A DNA stretch of 64,000 nucleotides from Paraburkholderia sp. (GTDB taxonomy: Bacteria; Pseudomonadota; Gammaproteobacteria; Burkholderiales; Burkholderiaceae). Where the stretch lies: positions 116,352 through 180,351 of the forward strand of contig SCRN01000044.1 of NCBI GenBank assembly GCA_004322045.1. The letters are read 5' to 3'. Within the stretch, counting starts at the first letter, position 1. Every line of letters begins with the position of its first letter. A program made the position numbers and the translations under genes. The notes below the pieces were generated by a model. That model had not been told where the DNA came from and ran no database searches. It saw only the letters and a list, made by a program, of their open reading frames with translations. Positions 33,118 through 45,588 of this stretch are shown here, one piece after another.

Positions 33118-33423
33118 TTACCAGCTCGCCTTGGTCAGGCCGGGGATCTCGCCGCGGAATGCGATTTCGCGAATCTTGTTACGCGCAAGTCCGAACTTGC
33201 GGAACGTGCCACGCGGACGACCCGTGATCGCGCAGCGATTGCGCTTGCGCGTCGGGTTCGCATTACGGGGCAGTTGTTGCAGCTCGAGACGGGCTGCATA
33301 GCGCTCTTCTTCCGACTTCGATTGGTCGTCGATGATCGCCTTCAGCGCTTCGCGCTTCGGTGCGAACTTCGCAGCCAGGCGGGCGCGCTTCTTTTCACGT
33401 TCGATCAGTGCCAGTTTAGCCAC
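33118..33423 (-). CDS. rpsN: 30S ribosomal protein S14
   Basis: [48 protein letters not shown]. Confidence 0.97.
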   Translation of the reverse strand: MAKLALIEREKKRARLAAKFAPKREALKAIIDDQSKSEEERYAARLELQQLPRNANPTRKRNRCAITGRPRGTFRKFGLARNKIREIAFRGEIPGLTKASW

Positions 33424-33430
33424 GGTAACC

Positions 33431-33970
33431 TCAGTTTCTGAACGGGAACTTGAAGCTGGCGAGCAGTGCCTTGGCTTCTTCGTCGGTCTTCGCAGTGGTG
33501 GTGATGCTGATGTTCAGCCCACGCAGCGCGTCGATCTTGTCGTAGTCGATCTCGGGGAAAATGATCTGCTCTTTCACACCGATGTTGTAGTTGCCGCGAC
33601 CGTCAAACGCACGACCCGACACACCACGGAAGTCGCGCACACGCGGCAGCGCCACCGTGACGAAACGATCGAGGAATTCGTACATCGCTTGGCCACGCAG
33701 GGTGACCATCGCGCCGATCGGGTAGCCCTGACGGATCTTGAAGCCCGCGATTGCCTTGCGAGCCTTCGTCACCACCGGCTTTTGACCCGCGATCTTCGTC
33801 AGATCGCCCACAGCGTTTTCGATGATCTTCTTGTCAGAGACGGCTTCGCCAAGACCCATATTCAGGGTGATCTTGGTGATGCGCGGCACTTCCATGACCG
33901 ACTTGTAGCCGAACTTCTCGATAAGGCCGGGGACGACCTTTTCTTTGTAAAACTCTTGCAAACGAGCCAT
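33431..33970 (-). CDS. rplE: 50S ribosomal protein L5
   Basis: [44 protein letters not shown]. Confidence 0.97.
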   Translation of the reverse strand: MARLQEFYKEKVVPGLIEKFGYKSVMEVPRITKITLNMGLGEAVSDKKIIENAVGDLTKIAGQKPVVTKARKAIAGFKIRQGYPIGAMVTLRGQAMYEFLDRFVTVALPRVRDFRGVSGRAFDGRGNYNIGVKEQIIFPEIDYDKIDALRGLNISITTTAKTDEEAKALLASFKFPFRN

Positions 33971-33987
33971 TTTTATACTCCGCAGCG

Positions 33988-34296
33988 TCAGGCGCTCAGC
34001 ACAGCACCGGTCGTCTTCAGGAAGCGCACTTTCTTGCCGTCCTCGACCTTGATGCCAACACGCGAGCCTTTGCCGTTCGCGTCAACGAGCGCAACGTTCG
34101 AAATGTGCAGCGGCATCGTCTTCGCTTCCACGCCACCGGTCGTACCCTTCATCGGGTTCGGCTTGACATGTTTCTTGACGAGATTGATGCCTTCCACCGT
34201 CACGCGATCATCGGCGACGGCCAGCACTACGCCGCGCTTGCCCTTGTCCTTGCCGGTGATGACGATTACTTCGTCACCTTTGCGAATCTTGTTCAT
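33988..34296 (-). CDS. rplX: 50S ribosomal protein L24
   Basis: [48 protein letters not shown]. Confidence 0.97.
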   Translation of the reverse strand: MNKIRKGDEVIVITGKDKGKRGVVLAVADDRVTVEGINLVKKHVKPNPMKGTTGGVEAKTMPLHISNVALVDANGKGSRVGIKVEDGKKVRFLKTTGAVLSA

Positions 34297-34305
34297 CGCG
34301 ACTCC

Positions 34306-34674
34306 TTACAGCACTTCGGGCGCCAGCGAAACGATCTTCATGAACCGTTCGCTACGCAACTCACGCGTGACCGGCCCGAAAATGCGGGTACCGATAGGCT
34401 CGAGCTTGGTATTCAACAGGACGGCGGCGTTGCCGTCGAACTTGATCAGCGAGCCGTCTTGGCGACGCACGCCCTTGGCGGTGCGAACCACCACAGCGTT
34501 GTAGATTTCGCCTTTCTTCACGCGCCCGCGCGGCGTTGCCTCTTTGACGCTCACCTTGATGATGTCGCCGATGTTGGCATAACGACGCTTCGAGCCGCCG
34601 AGCACCTTGATGCACATGACTTCACGTGCACCCGTGTTGTCGGCCACTTCAAGCCGAGATTCGGTCTGGATCAT
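34306..34674 (-). CDS. rplN: 50S ribosomal protein L14
   Basis: [68 protein letters not shown]. Confidence 0.97.
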   Translation of the reverse strand: MIQTESRLEVADNTGAREVMCIKVLGGSKRRYANIGDIIKVSVKEATPRGRVKKGEIYNAVVVRTAKGVRRQDGSLIKFDGNAAVLLNTKLEPIGTRIFGPVTRELRSERFMKIVSLAPEVL

Positions 34675-34875
34675 GGTTTATCTTTCCCAACTTAATCCGC
34701 CTGCACCACCATGGTTCAGCCGGTCAGTCTTGGTCCCGTCAGCCAATCGGCTGCTTGGGTTAGAACAGCAGCGACGGCAACGAAACCGCCATCGCAATCG
34801 AGTGATTCATTCGGAGCGAGCTGACGCTCTCCCGCTTCCCTTCCACTTCGCCCGCAATGGATCCCATAAAGAGGG

Positions 34876-34908
34876 AAGACCGAGATTATATCAAACAATC
34901 TCGGTCTT
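34876..34908 (-). terminator. 12-bp hairpin in S10/spc inter-operon gap (probable terminator)
   Basis: AAGACCGAGATT-atatcaaac-AATCTCGGTCTT between rpsQ end (34963) and rplN start (34674). Confidence 0.6.
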
Positions 34909-34962
34909 GCAAGCTAAATCTACTGCGATTTCAACCACTTCTACTGCTCAGCCGCGCGAGCC

Positions 34963-35235
34963 TCAAATCACACGTGCGGCTTCGACGAGGCGGGACACGG
35001 TCCAGGCTTTCGTCTTGGAGATCGGACGCGTTTCCTGGATTTCGACGAGGTCGCCCTCGTTGTACGTGTTTGCGTCATCGTGAGCATGATACTTCTTCGA
35101 GCGCACGACGTACTTGCCGTAGATCGGGTGCTTCACGCGATGCTCGACGAGCACGGTAACCGTCTTGTCCATCTTGTTGCTGACGACCTTGCCGACCAGC
35201 GTCCGCTTGAGCGAGGTTTTTACGCTATCGTTCAT
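34963..35235 (-). CDS. rpsQ: 30S ribosomal protein S17
   Basis: [49 protein letters not shown]. Confidence 0.97.
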   Translation of the reverse strand: MNDSVKTSLKRTLVGKVVSNKMDKTVTVLVEHRVKHPIYGKYVVRSKKYHAHDDANTYNEGDLVEIQETRPISKTKAWTVSRLVEAARVI

Positions 35236-35426
35236 TTCTGGTTCGCCTTCTCGGTCAGGACGGTCCGCACACGTGCGATGTCACGACGAACCTTCTTCAG
35301 CTGGCTCGTGTTGGTGAGCTGCTGCGTCGCGAGTTGCATGCGCAGGCCGAATTGCGCTTTCAACAGGTCCGACAACTCCTTGTTGAGCGCGGCCTTGTCT
35401 TTCTGGTGAAGTTCGGAAGCCTTCAT
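35232..35426 (-). CDS. rpmC: 50S ribosomal protein L29
   Basis: [57 protein letters not shown]. Confidence 0.97.
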   Translation of the reverse strand: MKASELHQKDKAALNKELSDLLKAQFGLRMQLATQQLTNTSQLKKVRRDIARVRTVLTEKANQK

Positions 35427-35436
35427 CGTTTACTCC

Positions 35437-35853
35437 TTAGGCGCCAAGCTGACGAACGATGAACGTCGTCTTCAGCGGCAGCTTCGCTGCAGCCAGACGG
35501 AACGCCTCACGCGCCAACTCTTCGGTTACGCCATCCATTTCGTACAGCATCTTGCCCGGCTGGATCTCTGCGACGTAGTACTCCGGGTTACCTTTACCGT
35601 TACCCATCCGTACTTCAGCCGGCTTTTGCGAAATCGGCTTGTCCGGGAAAATGCGGATCCAGATGCGGCCGCCGCGCTTGATGTGACGCGTCATGGCACG
35701 ACGCGCCGCTTCGATTTGACGCGCGGTCAGGCGGCCGCGACCGATGGCCTTGAGGCCGAATTCACCGAACGAGACGGCGTTGCCGCGCGTCGCGATACCG
35801 GTGTTACGACCCTTCTGCTCTTTGCGATACTTCCTGCGTTTCGGTTGCAGCAT
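35437..35853 (-). CDS. rplP: 50S ribosomal protein L16
   Basis: [62 protein letters not shown]. Confidence 0.97.
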   Translation of the reverse strand: MLQPKRRKYRKEQKGRNTGIATRGNAVSFGEFGLKAIGRGRLTARQIEAARRAMTRHIKRGGRIWIRIFPDKPISQKPAEVRMGNGKGNPEYYVAEIQPGKMLYEMDGVTEELAREAFRLAAAKLPLKTTFIVRQLGA

Positions 35854-35855
35854 CG

Positions 35856-36668
35856 TTATTCTCCAGTCTTGCCGTCGCCGCCAGCATTGCCACCGGCGGC
35901 GCCACGACGCGGCGCACCACGGCGAGCACCCGCGGGCGCGCCACCTTCACCGTCACGGCGCGGACGGCGATCGCCCGGGCGTGCGTTGCGGCGCGGACGC
36001 TTGTCTTCCGGCGCTTCTTCGACGACCGGCGCTTCGTTACGGCCGAGCGTGTCGCCCTTGTAGACCCACACCTTCACGCCGATGATTCCGTACGTCGTCT
36101 TCGCTTCGGACGTGGCGTAGTCGATGTCGGCTCGCAGCGTATGCAGGGGCACGCGACCTTCGCGGTACCACTCCGTACGCGCGATTTCGATGCCGTTCAG
36201 ACGCCCGGCGCTCATGATCTTGATGCCTTGGGCGCCAAGACGCATCGCGTTTTGCATCGCACGCTTCATCGCGCGGCGGAACATGATCCGACGCTCGAGC
36301 TGTTGCGTGATCGAATCGGCGATCAGTTGCGCATCGGTTTCCGGCTTGCGGATTTCCTCGATGTTCACGTGCACGGGCACGCCCATGCGCTTTTGCAGCT
36401 CGGACTTGAGCAGCTCGATGTCCTCGCCCTTCTTGCCGATAACGACGCCCGGACGCGAGCTGTAAATCGTGATGCGCGCGTTCTTCGCCGGACGCTCGAT
36501 CACGATGCGGCCGACCGAAGCGTTCTTCAGCTTCTTCTTCAGATACTCACGAACACCGATGTCTTCCTGGAGCATCGCGGCGAAATTGTTGTTGCTCGCG
36601 TACCAACGCGACGCCCAATTCCGCTTGACGGCCAGACGGAAGCCAGTCGGATGAATTTTCTGTCCCAT
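35856..36668 (-). CDS. rpsC: 30S ribosomal protein S3
   Basis: [47 protein letters not shown]. Confidence 0.97.
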   Translation of the reverse strand: MGQKIHPTGFRLAVKRNWASRWYASNNNFAAMLQEDIGVREYLKKKLKNASVGRIVIERPAKNARITIYSSRPGVVIGKKGEDIELLKSELQKRMGVPVHVNIEEIRKPETDAQLIADSITQQLERRIMFRRAMKRAMQNAMRLGAQGIKIMSAGRLNGIEIARTEWYREGRVPLHTLRADIDYATSEAKTTYGIIGVKVWVYKGDTLGRNEAPVVEEAPEDKRPRRNARPGDRRPRRDGEGGAPAGARRGAPRRGAAGGNAGGDGKTGE

Positions 36669-36679
36669 CGTATGACCCC

Positions 36680-37009
36680 TTAATTCCCGACCGTCACAGT
36701 GATGTGACAGGATTGCTTCTCGATGCGGTTGCCGCGCCCCTTGGCGCGTGCGGTGAACCGCTTCAGCGAGGCGGCCTTGTCGACGTAGACGCTCTTGATC
36801 TTGAGCTCGTCGATGTCGGCGCCCTCGTTGTGCTCCGCATTCGCGATTGCCGACAGCACAACCTTCTTCACGATGCCAGCCGCCTTCTTCGGCGAGAACG
36901 TCAGGACGTTCAGCGCCTTGTCGACCGGCAAACCGCGGATCTGGTCAGCCACAAGGCGCGTTTTCTGCGCCGAGATGCGGGCACCGCGATGAATTGCTTT
37001 CACTTCCAT
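36680..37009 (-). CDS. rplV: 50S ribosomal protein L22
   Basis: [51 protein letters not shown]. Confidence 0.97.
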   Translation of the reverse strand: MEVKAIHRGARISAQKTRLVADQIRGLPVDKALNVLTFSPKKAAGIVKKVVLSAIANAEHNEGADIDELKIKSVYVDKAASLKRFTARAKGRGNRIEKQSCHITVTVGN

Positions 37010-37021
37010 CTTGATTGCCCC

Positions 37022-37297
37022 TTATTTCTTGGCCTTCTTGTCGGCCGCGTGACCCTTGAACGTACGGGTCAGTGCGAACTCGCCAAGCTTGTGGCCGACC
37101 ATGTTTTCCGAGACGTACACCGGAACGTGTTGACGGCCGTTATGCACGGCGATCGTCAGACCGATGAAATCAGGGAGAATCGTCGAGCGACGCGACCAGG
37201 TCTTGATCGGCTTTTTGTCGCGCGAAGCTGCAGCCGCCTCAACTTTCTTCAGCAAATGGGCGTCGCAGAACGGACCTTTTTTTACAGAACGTGCCAT
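37022..37297 (-). CDS. rpsS: 30S ribosomal protein S19
   Basis: [62 protein letters not shown]. Confidence 0.97.
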   Translation of the reverse strand: MARSVKKGPFCDAHLLKKVEAAAASRDKKPIKTWSRRSTILPDFIGLTIAVHNGRQHVPVYVSENMVGHKLGEFALTRTFKGHAADKKAKK

Positions 37298-37307
37298 TGC
37301 CTACTCC

Positions 37308-38135
37308 TTAACGCTTGTGACGGCGCTGGACGATCATCGTCGTCGTGCGCTTGTTGCGACGGGTGCGATAGCCCTTCGTCTGCTGGCCCCACGGACTCAC
37401 CGGATGGCGGCCGGCAGCAGTACGACCCTCACCACCACCATGCGGGTGATCGACCGGGTTCATCGCCACGCCACGCACCGTCGGGCGGATACCGCGCCAG
37501 CGGTTCGCGCCGGCTTTACCGATTTGACGCAGGCTGTGCTCTTCGTTGCCCACTTCGCCGATCGTTGCCCGGCACTCGATATGCACGCGGCGGATTTCGC
37601 CCGAACGCAGACGAACCTGCGCGTACATGCCTTCACGTGCCAGCAGCATTGCCGAGGTGCCCGCCGAACGCGCGATTTGCGCGCCCTTGCCCGGCAGCAT
37701 CTCGATGCAGTGGATCGTCGTACCGACCGGGATGTTGCGGATCGGCAGCGTGTTGCCCGCGCGAATCGGCGCTTCGGAGCCCGACATCAGTTGTTGACCG
37801 ACCGTCATGCCTTTCGACGCGATGATGTAGCGACGTTCGCCGTCGGCGTACAGCACGAGCGCGATGTTCGCGCTACGGTTCGGGTCGTACTCGAGACGCT
37901 CGACCTTGGCCGCAATGCCGTCCTTCGTGCGACGGAAATCGATGACGCGATAGTGTTGCTTATGACCGCCGCCTTGATGGCGCGTCGTGACGTGACCGTT
38001 GTTGTTACGGCCGGCAGCCTTGCTCTGTGGTTCGAGCAGCGCAGCGTGCGGCTTGCCCTTATACAGATCCTTGTTGACCACCTTAACCATCGCGCGGCGA
38101 CCCGGCGAGGTCGGCTTAACTTTTACGATTGCCAT
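37308..38135 (-). CDS. rplB: 50S ribosomal protein L2
   Basis: [35 protein letters not shown]...[20 protein letters not shown]. Confidence 0.97.
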   Translation of the reverse strand: MAIVKVKPTSPGRRAMVKVVNKDLYKGKPHAALLEPQSKAAGRNNNGHVTTRHQGGGHKQHYRVIDFRRTKDGIAAKVERLEYDPNRSANIALVLYADGERRYIIASKGMTVGQQLMSGSEAPIRAGNTLPIRNIPVGTTIHCIEMLPGKGAQIARSAGTSAMLLAREGMYAQVRLRSGEIRRVHIECRATIGEVGNEEHSLRQIGKAGANRWRGIRPTVRGVAMNPVDHPHGGGEGRTAAGRHPVSPWGQQTKGYRTRRNKRTTTMIVQRRHKR

Positions 38136-38137
38136 GA

Positions 38138-38452
38138 TTACTTGGCCTCCGCTTCAAAGTTGATTTCCTGGCCGGGCTTCAAGCAGACGTAGGCCTTCCT
38201 CACGTCCTTGCGCTTACCCATGAAACGACCAAAGCGCTTAGCCTTGCCCTTCACGTTCAGCACGTTGACGGAATTGACTTCCACCTTGAACAGCAGCTCA
38301 ACAGCGGCCTTAACTTCCTGCTTCGTCGCATCGGGGGCGATTTCGAACACGACTTGCTCGTTCTTGTCGGCCACCAGCGTCGCCTTTTCGGAGATCACCG
38401 GTGCGAGCAGGACCTGCATCAAACGATGATCGTTCTTGCGAATCTCGCTCAT
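38138..38452 (-). CDS. rplW: 50S ribosomal protein L23
   Basis: [56 protein letters not shown]. Confidence 0.97.
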   Translation of the reverse strand: MSEIRKNDHRLMQVLLAPVISEKATLVADKNEQVVFEIAPDATKQEVKAAVELLFKVEVNSVNVLNVKGKAKRFGRFMGKRKDVRKAYVCLKPGQEINFEAEAK

Positions 38453-39069
38453 GACAGCAACTCCTCGATCTGGGCGACCGCTGCCTTCGTGATCAATACT
38501 TTCTTGAAGTAGATCAGCGACAGCGGATCGGCGTAACGCGGCTCGACAACGGCCACGTGGGCCAGATTGCGCGACGCGAGGTACAGGTTCTCGTCAACCG
38601 TGTCAGTGATGACCAGCACGGACTCGAGGCCCATGGCCTTGAATTTTTCGGCCAGCAGCTTCGTCTTCGGCGCTTCGAGGACGATATCCTCGACGACCGA
38701 CAAGCGGCCTTCACGGGCGAGCTGCGAGAAGATCGAGCAGAGACCTGCGCGATGCATCTTCTTGTTGACCTTGTGCGAGAAATTTTCTTCGGGCGAGTTC
38801 GGGAAAATCCGACCACCGCCACGCCACAACGGGCTCGACGACATACCGGCGCGGGCGCGGCCCGTGCCCTTTTGACGCCACGGCTTCTTCGTCGTGTGCT
38901 TGACTTGCTCGCGATCCTTCTGCGCGCGGTTGCCGCTGCGGGCATTGGCTTGATAAGCCACCACGACCTGGTGAATCAGCGCTTCGTTGTAGTCGCGACC
39001 GAACACGACGTCCGACGCGTTCAAACCTGCGCCTTCTTGACCATTAGCGTTGAGGAGCTTCAGTTCCAT
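38449..39069 (-). CDS. rplD: 50S ribosomal protein L4
   Basis: [75 protein letters not shown]. Confidence 0.97.
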   Translation of the reverse strand: MELKLLNANGQEGAGLNASDVVFGRDYNEALIHQVVVAYQANARSGNRAQKDREQVKHTTKKPWRQKGTGRARAGMSSSPLWRGGGRIFPNSPEENFSHKVNKKMHRAGLCSIFSQLAREGRLSVVEDIVLEAPKTKLLAEKFKAMGLESVLVITDTVDENLYLASRNLAHVAVVEPRYADPLSLIYFKKVLITKAAVAQIEELLS

Positions 39070-39728
39070 TATTTCGCTCCTTTCACGGCACGCGCTTTCA
39101 CTGCCGGCGTCACGAACACTTTGCCACCCTTTGCACCGGGGATCGCGCCCTTGACCAGCAACAGCTTGCGATCGGCGTCGATACGAGCGATTTCGAGGTT
39201 TTGCACCGTGACGGTATCGTCACCCATGTGACCCGTCATGCGCTTGCCGGGGAACACGCGACCCGGATCTTGCGCCATACCGATCGAACCAGGGACGTTG
39301 TGCGAACGCGAGTTACCGTGCGAGGCGCGGCCCGAGGCGAAGTTGTAACGCTTGATCGTGCCGGCGTAGCCCTTACCGATCGATACGCCTTGCACATCGA
39401 TCTTTTGGCCGACTTCAAAGATATCGACACCGATCACGGCGCCGGCGGACAGCCCGGCAGCCTTTGCGGCATCGATCTTGAATTCCTTCAGAATTTCACC
39501 GGCTTGCACGCCGGCTTTGGCGAGGTGACCTGCCAGCGGCTTCGTCACACGCGATGCACGGCGCGTACCGAATGCCACTTGAACGGCGGTGTAGCCATCC
39601 GTTTCAACGGTCTTGATCTGCGCCACGCGGTTGTCGGACACGTCCAACACGGTAACGGGAATCGAGTCCCCATCTGCCGTGAAGATACGGGTCATGCCAA
39701 CCTTGCGACCTACGAGTCCAAGGCTCAT
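39069..39728 (-). CDS. rplC: 50S ribosomal protein L3
   Basis: [46 protein letters not shown]; start at 39728. Confidence 0.97.
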   Translation of the reverse strand: MSLGLVGRKVGMTRIFTADGDSIPVTVLDVSDNRVAQIKTVETDGYTAVQVAFGTRRASRVTKPLAGHLAKAGVQAGEILKEFKIDAAKAAGLSAGAVIGVDIFEVGQKIDVQGVSIGKGYAGTIKRYNFASGRASHGNSRSHNVPGSIGMAQDPGRVFPGKRMTGHMGDDTVTVQNLEIARIDADRKLLLVKGAIPGAKGGKVFVTPAVKARAVKGAK

Positions 39729-39880
39729 CGTTTTCTCCATTCCCGACTGCGATTGGCCGGGGCTAATTTACAAAATGTCGACATCAGCAGGCTCGCTTGC
39801 CGCGAGCCGCACCGCTTTGTGCCGCATCGCCGCGCACGAACTGACACCAACTTTTTACGCAAATACGCGAAAAGCCTTGC

Positions 39881-39909
39881 ATTATAGCCAGGCTTTCCGT
39901 TTTTCGCAA
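39881..39909 (-). promoter_or_regulatory. sigma70-type promoter for rplC-led S10 operon
   Basis: Minus strand TTGCGA-17 nt-TATAAT (39909..39881) upstream of rplC. Confidence 0.7.
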
Positions 39910-39958
39910 GCAATCAAAGACTTATCACCGCACGCCTGCGGCTGCGGTGGCGCGAACC

Positions 39959-40270
39959 TTATTGCAGCTTGATTTCGACGTCGACGCCAGCCGGCAAATC
40001 GAGCTTCATCAGCGCGTCGACCGTCTTGTCCGTCGGATCGACGATGTCCATTAGGCGTTGGTGCGTGCGAATTTCGAGCTGATCGCGCGACGTCTTGTTG
40101 ACGTGCGGCGAACGCAGAATGTCGAAGCGTTGAATGCGGGTAGGCAGCGGCACGGGGCCACGAACGATCGCACCAGTCCGCTTCGCGGTATCGACGATCT
40201 CGGCTGCCGATTGATCGATCAGACGGTAGTCGAAAGCCTTCAGGCGAATGCGGATTTTCTGGTTTTGCAT
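39959..40270 (-). CDS. rpsJ: 30S ribosomal protein S10
   Basis: [76 protein letters not shown]. Confidence 0.97.
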   Translation of the reverse strand: MQNQKIRIRLKAFDYRLIDQSAAEIVDTAKRTGAIVRGPVPLPTRIQRFDILRSPHVNKTSRDQLEIRTHQRLMDIVDPTDKTVDALMKLDLPAGVDVEIKLQ

Positions 40271-40403
40271 GACGATTCCTTCGAAAGAGCGAGGCGGTTT
40301 TGCACCGCCGGATTAAGAAAAGAACAAGGACTTGGGCGCCTCCCGGGGAGGGCGCGCCCAAGCCCGGGCGCATTCTACTGCGATATTGCTAAGGCCGTCG
40401 ATG

Positions 40404-41594
<1,191 letters not shown>

Positions 41595-41637
41595 GATTCT
41601 CTTCTTTCAAAAGTAGTCGATGAAAAAGCCGGGAGGC

Positions 41638-43740
41638 TTACTTCGCTTTCGCGCTGATGATCGCGTCAGCGACGTTGCGCGGCGCTTCCGAGTAGTGCTT
41701 GAACTCCATCGTGTACGTCGCACGACCTTGCGTGAGCGAGCGCAGCGAGGTCGAGTAGCCGAACATTTCCGACAGCGGCACTTCGGCGCGAACGATCTTT
41801 CCGCCGCCGACCATGTCTTCCATGCCCTGGACGATACCGCGACGGCCCGACAAGTCGCCCATCACGTTGCCCATGTAGTCTTCCGGCGTTTCGACTTCCA
41901 CCGCCATCATCGGCTCGAGGATGACCGGGCTCGCCTTGCGCATGGCTTCCTTGAACGCCATCGAACCGGCCATGCGGAACGCATTTTCGTTCGAGTCGAC
42001 GTCGTGGTACGAACCGAAGGTCAGATGCACCTTCACGTCGACGACGGGGAAGCCCGCCAATACGCCGCTCTTCAAGGTTTCCTGAATACCCTTGTCGACC
42101 GCGGGGATGTATTCGCGCGGAATGACACCGCCCTTAATCTCGTCGAGGAACTCGTAGCCCTTGCCTTGCTCATTCGGCTCAAGCGTGATGACCGCGTGGC
42201 CATACTGGCCCCGGCCGCCCGACTGCTTGACGAACTTGCCCTCGACATCGGACGCCTTCGAGCGAATGGTTTCGCGGTACGCCACCTGCGGCTTGCCGAC
42301 CGTTGCCTCCACGCCGAATTCGCGCTTCATGCGGTCGACGAGAATTTCCAGGTGCAGCTCGCCCATGCCGGAGATGATCGTCTGTCCCGATTCCTCGTCC
42401 GTTTGGACGCGGAAGGACGGATCTTCCTGTGCAAGGCGGTTGAGCGCGATGCCCATCTTTTCCTGGTCGGGCTTGGTCTTGGGCTCGACGGCCTGCGAGA
42501 TCACGGGCTCAGGGAACACCATCCGCTCGAGCACGATCGGGCTCGCCGGGTCGCACAACGTATCGCCCGTCGTTGCGTCTTTCAAGCCGACGGCTGCCGC
42601 GATATCGCCTGCGCGCACTTCCTTGATCTCCTCGCGCTGATTCGCATGCATCTGCAGAATCCGGCCCAGACGCTCCTTCTTGTCCTTCGTCGAATTGAGT
42701 ACGGTATCGCCCGAATTCACGATGCCCGAGTAGACGCGGAAGAAGATCAGCTGACCGACGAACGGGTCCGTCATGATCTTGAACGCGAGCGCCGAGAACT
42801 TTTCGTCGTCGGCCGCCTTACGCTCTGCCGTATCGCCGTTTTCGAGCTCGCCTTTGACCGGCGGAATATCGACCGGCGACGGCAGGAAATCGATCACGGC
42901 GTCGAGCATGCGCTGCACACCCTTGTTCTTGAACGCGGTGCCGCACAGCATCGGCTGGATTTCGCACGCGATCGTACGGTCGCGCAGCGCCTTGACGATC
43001 TCGGCTTCGGTCAGCTCTTCGCCGCCGAGGTACTTTTCCATCAGCTCTTCGCTGGCTTCGGCGGCCGATTCGATCATCTTCTCGCGCCACTCGTTGCAGG
43101 TATCCACGAGTTCGGCGGGGATGTCGAAGTAATCGAACTTGGTGCCTTGCGACGCCTCGTCCCAAATGATCGCGCGCATCTTCAGGAGGTCGACGACGCC
43201 CTTGAAGTTTTCTTCGGAACCGATCGGCACCACGACGGGCACCGGGTTGGCCTTCAGACGCGTCTTCAGTTGGTCGTAGACCTTGAAGAAGTTCGCACCG
43301 GTACGGTCCATCTTGTTGACGAACGCGAGGCGCGGCACCTTGTACTTGTTGGCCTGACGCCACACCGTTTCCGATTGCGGCTGCACGCCGCCCACGGCGC
43401 AGTAGACCATGCACGCGCCGTCGAGGACGCGCATGGAGCGCTCCACTTCGATCGTGAAGTCGACGTGACCCGGGGTGTCGATGATGTTGATCCGGTGCTC
43501 CGGATAGTTGCCGCCCATGCCTTTCCAGAAGGCCGTGGTTGCAGCGGACGTGATGGTGATGCCGCGCTCTTGCTCTTGCTCCATCCAGTCCATCGTCGCC
43601 GCGCCGTCGTGCACTTCACCGATCTTGTGATTCACGCCGGTATAGAACAGGATGCGCTCGGTCGTCGTCGTTTTGCCGGCGTCGATGTGAGCGCTAATAC
43701 CGATGTTGCGGTAGCGCTCGATAGGTGTCTTACGAGCCAC
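41638..43740 (-). CDS. fusA: elongation factor G
   Basis: [69 protein letters not shown]. Confidence 0.98.
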   Translation of the reverse strand: MARKTPIERYRNIGISAHIDAGKTTTTERILFYTGVNHKIGEVHDGAATMDWMEQEQERGITITSAATTAFWKGMGGNYPEHRINIIDTPGHVDFTIEVERSMRVLDGACMVYCAVGGVQPQSETVWRQANKYKVPRLAFVNKMDRTGANFFKVYDQLKTRLKANPVPVVVPIGSEENFKGVVDLLKMRAIIWDEASQGTKFDYFDIPAELVDTCNEWREKMIESAAEASEELMEKYLGGEELTEAEIVKALRDRTIACEIQPMLCGTAFKNKGVQRMLDAVIDFLPSPVDIPPVKGELENGDTAERKAADDEKFSALAFKIMTDPFVGQLIFFRVYSGIVNSGDTVLNSTKDKKERLGRILQMHANQREEIKEVRAGDIAAAVGLKDATTGDTLCDPASPIVLERMVFPEPVISQAVEPKTKPDQEKMGIALNRLAQEDPSFRVQTDEESGQTIISGMGELHLEILVDRMKREFGVEATVGKPQVAYRETIRSKASDVEGKFVKQSGGRGQYGHAVITLEPNEQGKGYEFLDEIKGGVIPREYIPAVDKGIQETLKSGVLAGFPVVDVKVHLTFGSYHDVDSNENAFRMAGSMAFKEAMRKASPVILEPMMAVEVETPEDYMGNVMGDLSGRRGIVQGMEDMVGGGKIVRAEVPLSEMFGYSTSLRSLTQGRATYTMEFKHYSEAPRNVADAIISAKAK

Positions 43741-43861
43741 TTTGATCCTCTATTGGGATAGCACGAAGGTTATCGATTGCCTTCGCGCCCTAACACAAAC
43801 GGGCGAGGCGCTTAAACAGCGCACCCGCCCGGAAATTTTCCGCTGTTGCTTAAGCCGTGGC

Positions 43862-44332
43862 TTAGAAACGGAAATGCGAGAACGCCTTGTTGGCTTCCGC
43901 CATCCGGTGGACTTCGTCGCGCTTCTTCATCGCGCCGCCGCGGCCTTCCGCAGCTTCTTGCAGTTCACCGGCCAGACGCAGAGCCATCGACTTCTCGCTG
44001 CGCTTCTTCGCGGCCTCGCGCAACCAACGCATCGCCAATGCCATACGACGCGACGGACGCACTTCGACCGGAACCTGGTAGTTCGCCCCACCAACGCGGC
44101 GGCTCTTCACTTCGACCACCGGCTTGACGTTGTTGAGCGCCACCGTGAACACTTCCAGCGGGTCCTTGCCACCCTTAGTCTGGATCTGTTCGAAAGCGCC
44201 ATAAACGATACGCTCGGCCACCGACTTCTTGCCCGAGAGCATCAGCACGTTCATGAATTTAGCTACATCTACGTTGCCGAACTTCGGATCCGGCAATACT
44301 TCCCGCTTGGGGACTTCGCGACGACGCGGCAT
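43862..44332 (-). CDS. rpsG: 30S ribosomal protein S7
   Basis: [47 protein letters not shown]. Confidence 0.97.
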   Translation of the reverse strand: MPRRREVPKREVLPDPKFGNVDVAKFMNVLMLSGKKSVAERIVYGAFEQIQTKGGKDPLEVFTVALNNVKPVVEVKSRRVGGANYQVPVEVRPSRRMALAMRWLREAAKKRSEKSMALRLAGELQEAAEGRGGAMKKRDEVHRMAEANKAFSHFRF

Positions 44333-44504
44333 GTTTCTTCCTTTGACTTTTTCAGTTGGAGCTCATCTGGAGCCCCACGGTCACCAACTAACCCGATCCA
44401 TCTTTAACGACTAACCAGCTTGGCCGGGTGACCACTTACTCGACAGCACCGGCGATTCCGGCACCACCGCCCAAACTACGCTGACAGGCGACTTGCCTGC
44501 CTGC

Positions 44505-44885
44505 TTACTTACCCGCCTTAGCGCGCTTCGCACCGTACTTCGAGCGAGCTTGCTTACGATCCTTGACGCCTTGCGTATCGAGCGAGCCGCGGACCATGTG
44601 GTAACGCACACCCGGCAAGTCCTTCACACGGCCGCCGCGAATCAGCACGACCGAGTGTTCCTGCAGGTTGTGGCCTTCACCACCGATGTACGAAATGACT
44701 TCGAAACCGTTCGTCAGACGAACCTTGGCAACCTTACGCAGCGCTGAGTTCGGCTTCTTCGGCGTCGTGGTGTACACACGGGTGCACACACCGCGACGCT
44801 GGGGGCAGTCCTGCAAGGCCGGGCTCTTGCTTTTGGTCGTTTCCGACGCACGGCCTTTGCGAACCAATTGATTGATGGTTGGCAT
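44505..44885 (-). CDS. rpsL: 30S ribosomal protein S12
   Basis: [57 protein letters not shown]; start at 44885. Confidence 0.97.
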   Translation of the reverse strand: MPTINQLVRKGRASETTKSKSPALQDCPQRRGVCTRVYTTTPKKPNSALRKVAKVRLTNGFEVISYIGGEGHNLQEHSVVLIRGGRVKDLPGVRYHMVRGSLDTQGVKDRKQARSKYGAKRAKAGK

Positions 44886-45041
44886 TGTGTATTCCTGAAA
44901 TTGATCGAAAACACCGCACCGCCAGCTGGGCAAAGCAGCGCGCGATGCGTGTCAAAACTTCCTGCTCAGCGGCAGACTTGACGCGAGACTCACCCACGCA
45001 TGGGCAACCCCCTGACCCAAAGCCAAGAACAGGAACCCAGC

Positions 45042-45071
45042 ATGATACGGCAAAAACGTCAAGCGCGTCAA
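45042..45071 (-). promoter_or_regulatory. sigma70-type promoter of str operon (rpsL)
   Basis: Minus strand TTGACG-18 nt-TATCAT (45071..45042) upstream of rpsL. Confidence 0.6.
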
Positions 45072-45131
45072 TAGGTTGCGAGGTACCGCGGAACGCCGCC
45101 TGCTGCCGGTCGGGCGTCGGACGCGCGGCCG

Positions 45132-45187
45132 TTGTTTTGAGATAAATCTCACCGTAATATTACACTTCAATTACGGTAATTTTACGG
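45132..45187 (+). promoter_or_regulatory. Candidate promoter/operator region of the peptide-modification island
   Basis: TTGTTT (45132-45137)-17 nt-TAATAT (45155-45160); 10-bp palindrome GTAATATTAC (45154-45163) over the -10; CCGTAA (45152-45157) and two TTACGG copies (45171-45176, 45182-45187); AT-rich. Confidence 0.45.
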
Positions 45188-45261
45188 AAGACATTCGATC
45201 GGTGATATGTGACATTGCTCCTGCCACCGCGTTGGTGGCGCTTCTTTGGGGAGATACAGCC

Positions 45262-45423
45262 ATGCCGCATACGGATCTCGATTACATCGTCAGATTGGCC
45301 GCTTCCAAGCTGGAAGAGGAAACCGTCAATGAAGCCAAGAAACGCGCGGAGGTCGAAATCAACGCCGAATGTTGGAACCGGAACGATCGCTTGAACATGA
45401 TCGCTTACGAGGATCAGCAGTAA
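45262..45423 (+). CDS. 53-aa putative RiPP-type precursor peptide
   Basis: MPHTDLDYIVRLAASKLEEETVNEAKKRAEVEINAECWNRNDRLNMIAYEDQQ; SD GGGGAG upstream; first gene of a + strand set of peptide-modification/export genes. The track ORF 45076..45423 contains it with an over-extended start. Confidence 0.6.
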   Translation: MPHTDLDYIVRLAASKLEEETVNEAKKRAEVEINAECWNRNDRLNMIAYEDQQ

Positions 45424-45430
45424 AGAATGT

Positions 45431-45453
45431 CGGGCGCAACACCGTTGCGCCCG
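45431..45453 (+). terminator. Perfect 10-bp hairpin between precursor and modification gene (attenuator or partial-terminator candidate)
   Basis: CGGGCGCAAC-acc-GTTGCGCCCG followed by tcctta; only weakly T-rich. Confidence 0.6.
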
Positions 45454-45483
45454 TCCTTACCTCCAACTTCGAGGAGTCGGTCA

Positions 45484-45588
45484 ATGCTCTTGCAAACGGA
45501 TGTGTCTGCGCAGATCGAAACATTGGTGACGCTCACCGCAACCAGAGACGTTCAGGCATCCAAGAGATTACTTCCTTGCTCGACCTGA
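45484..45588 (+). CDS. 34-aa ORF; likely the N-terminal part of the HExxH protein in a shifted frame, or a small coupled ORF
   Basis: MLLQTDVSAQIETLVTLTATRDVQASKRLLPCST*; strong SD GAGGAG (45471-45476) 7 nt before ATG; TGA at 45586-45588 lies over the start of the credible HExxH coding frame. Confidence 0.5.
   Translation: MLLQTDVSAQIETLVTLTATRDVQASKRLLPCST

Noticed and set aside
41620-43761. 713-aa + strand ORF antisense to fusA (and 441-aa ORF 40332..41657 antisense to tuf)
   Set aside because: Compositional shadows of highly biased EF-G/EF-Tu codons.
45076-45423. 115-aa version of the precursor ORF
   Set aside because: Its first 62 codons cover the AT-rich promoter/operator region; ATG 45262 has the RBS, so the shorter 53-aa form is preferred.
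45369-45575. N-terminal extension of the HExxH ORF (MLEPERSLEHDRLRGSAVKNVGRNT...)
   Set aside because: Reads out-of-frame through the precursor C-terminus, the hairpin and the SD; not protein-like.
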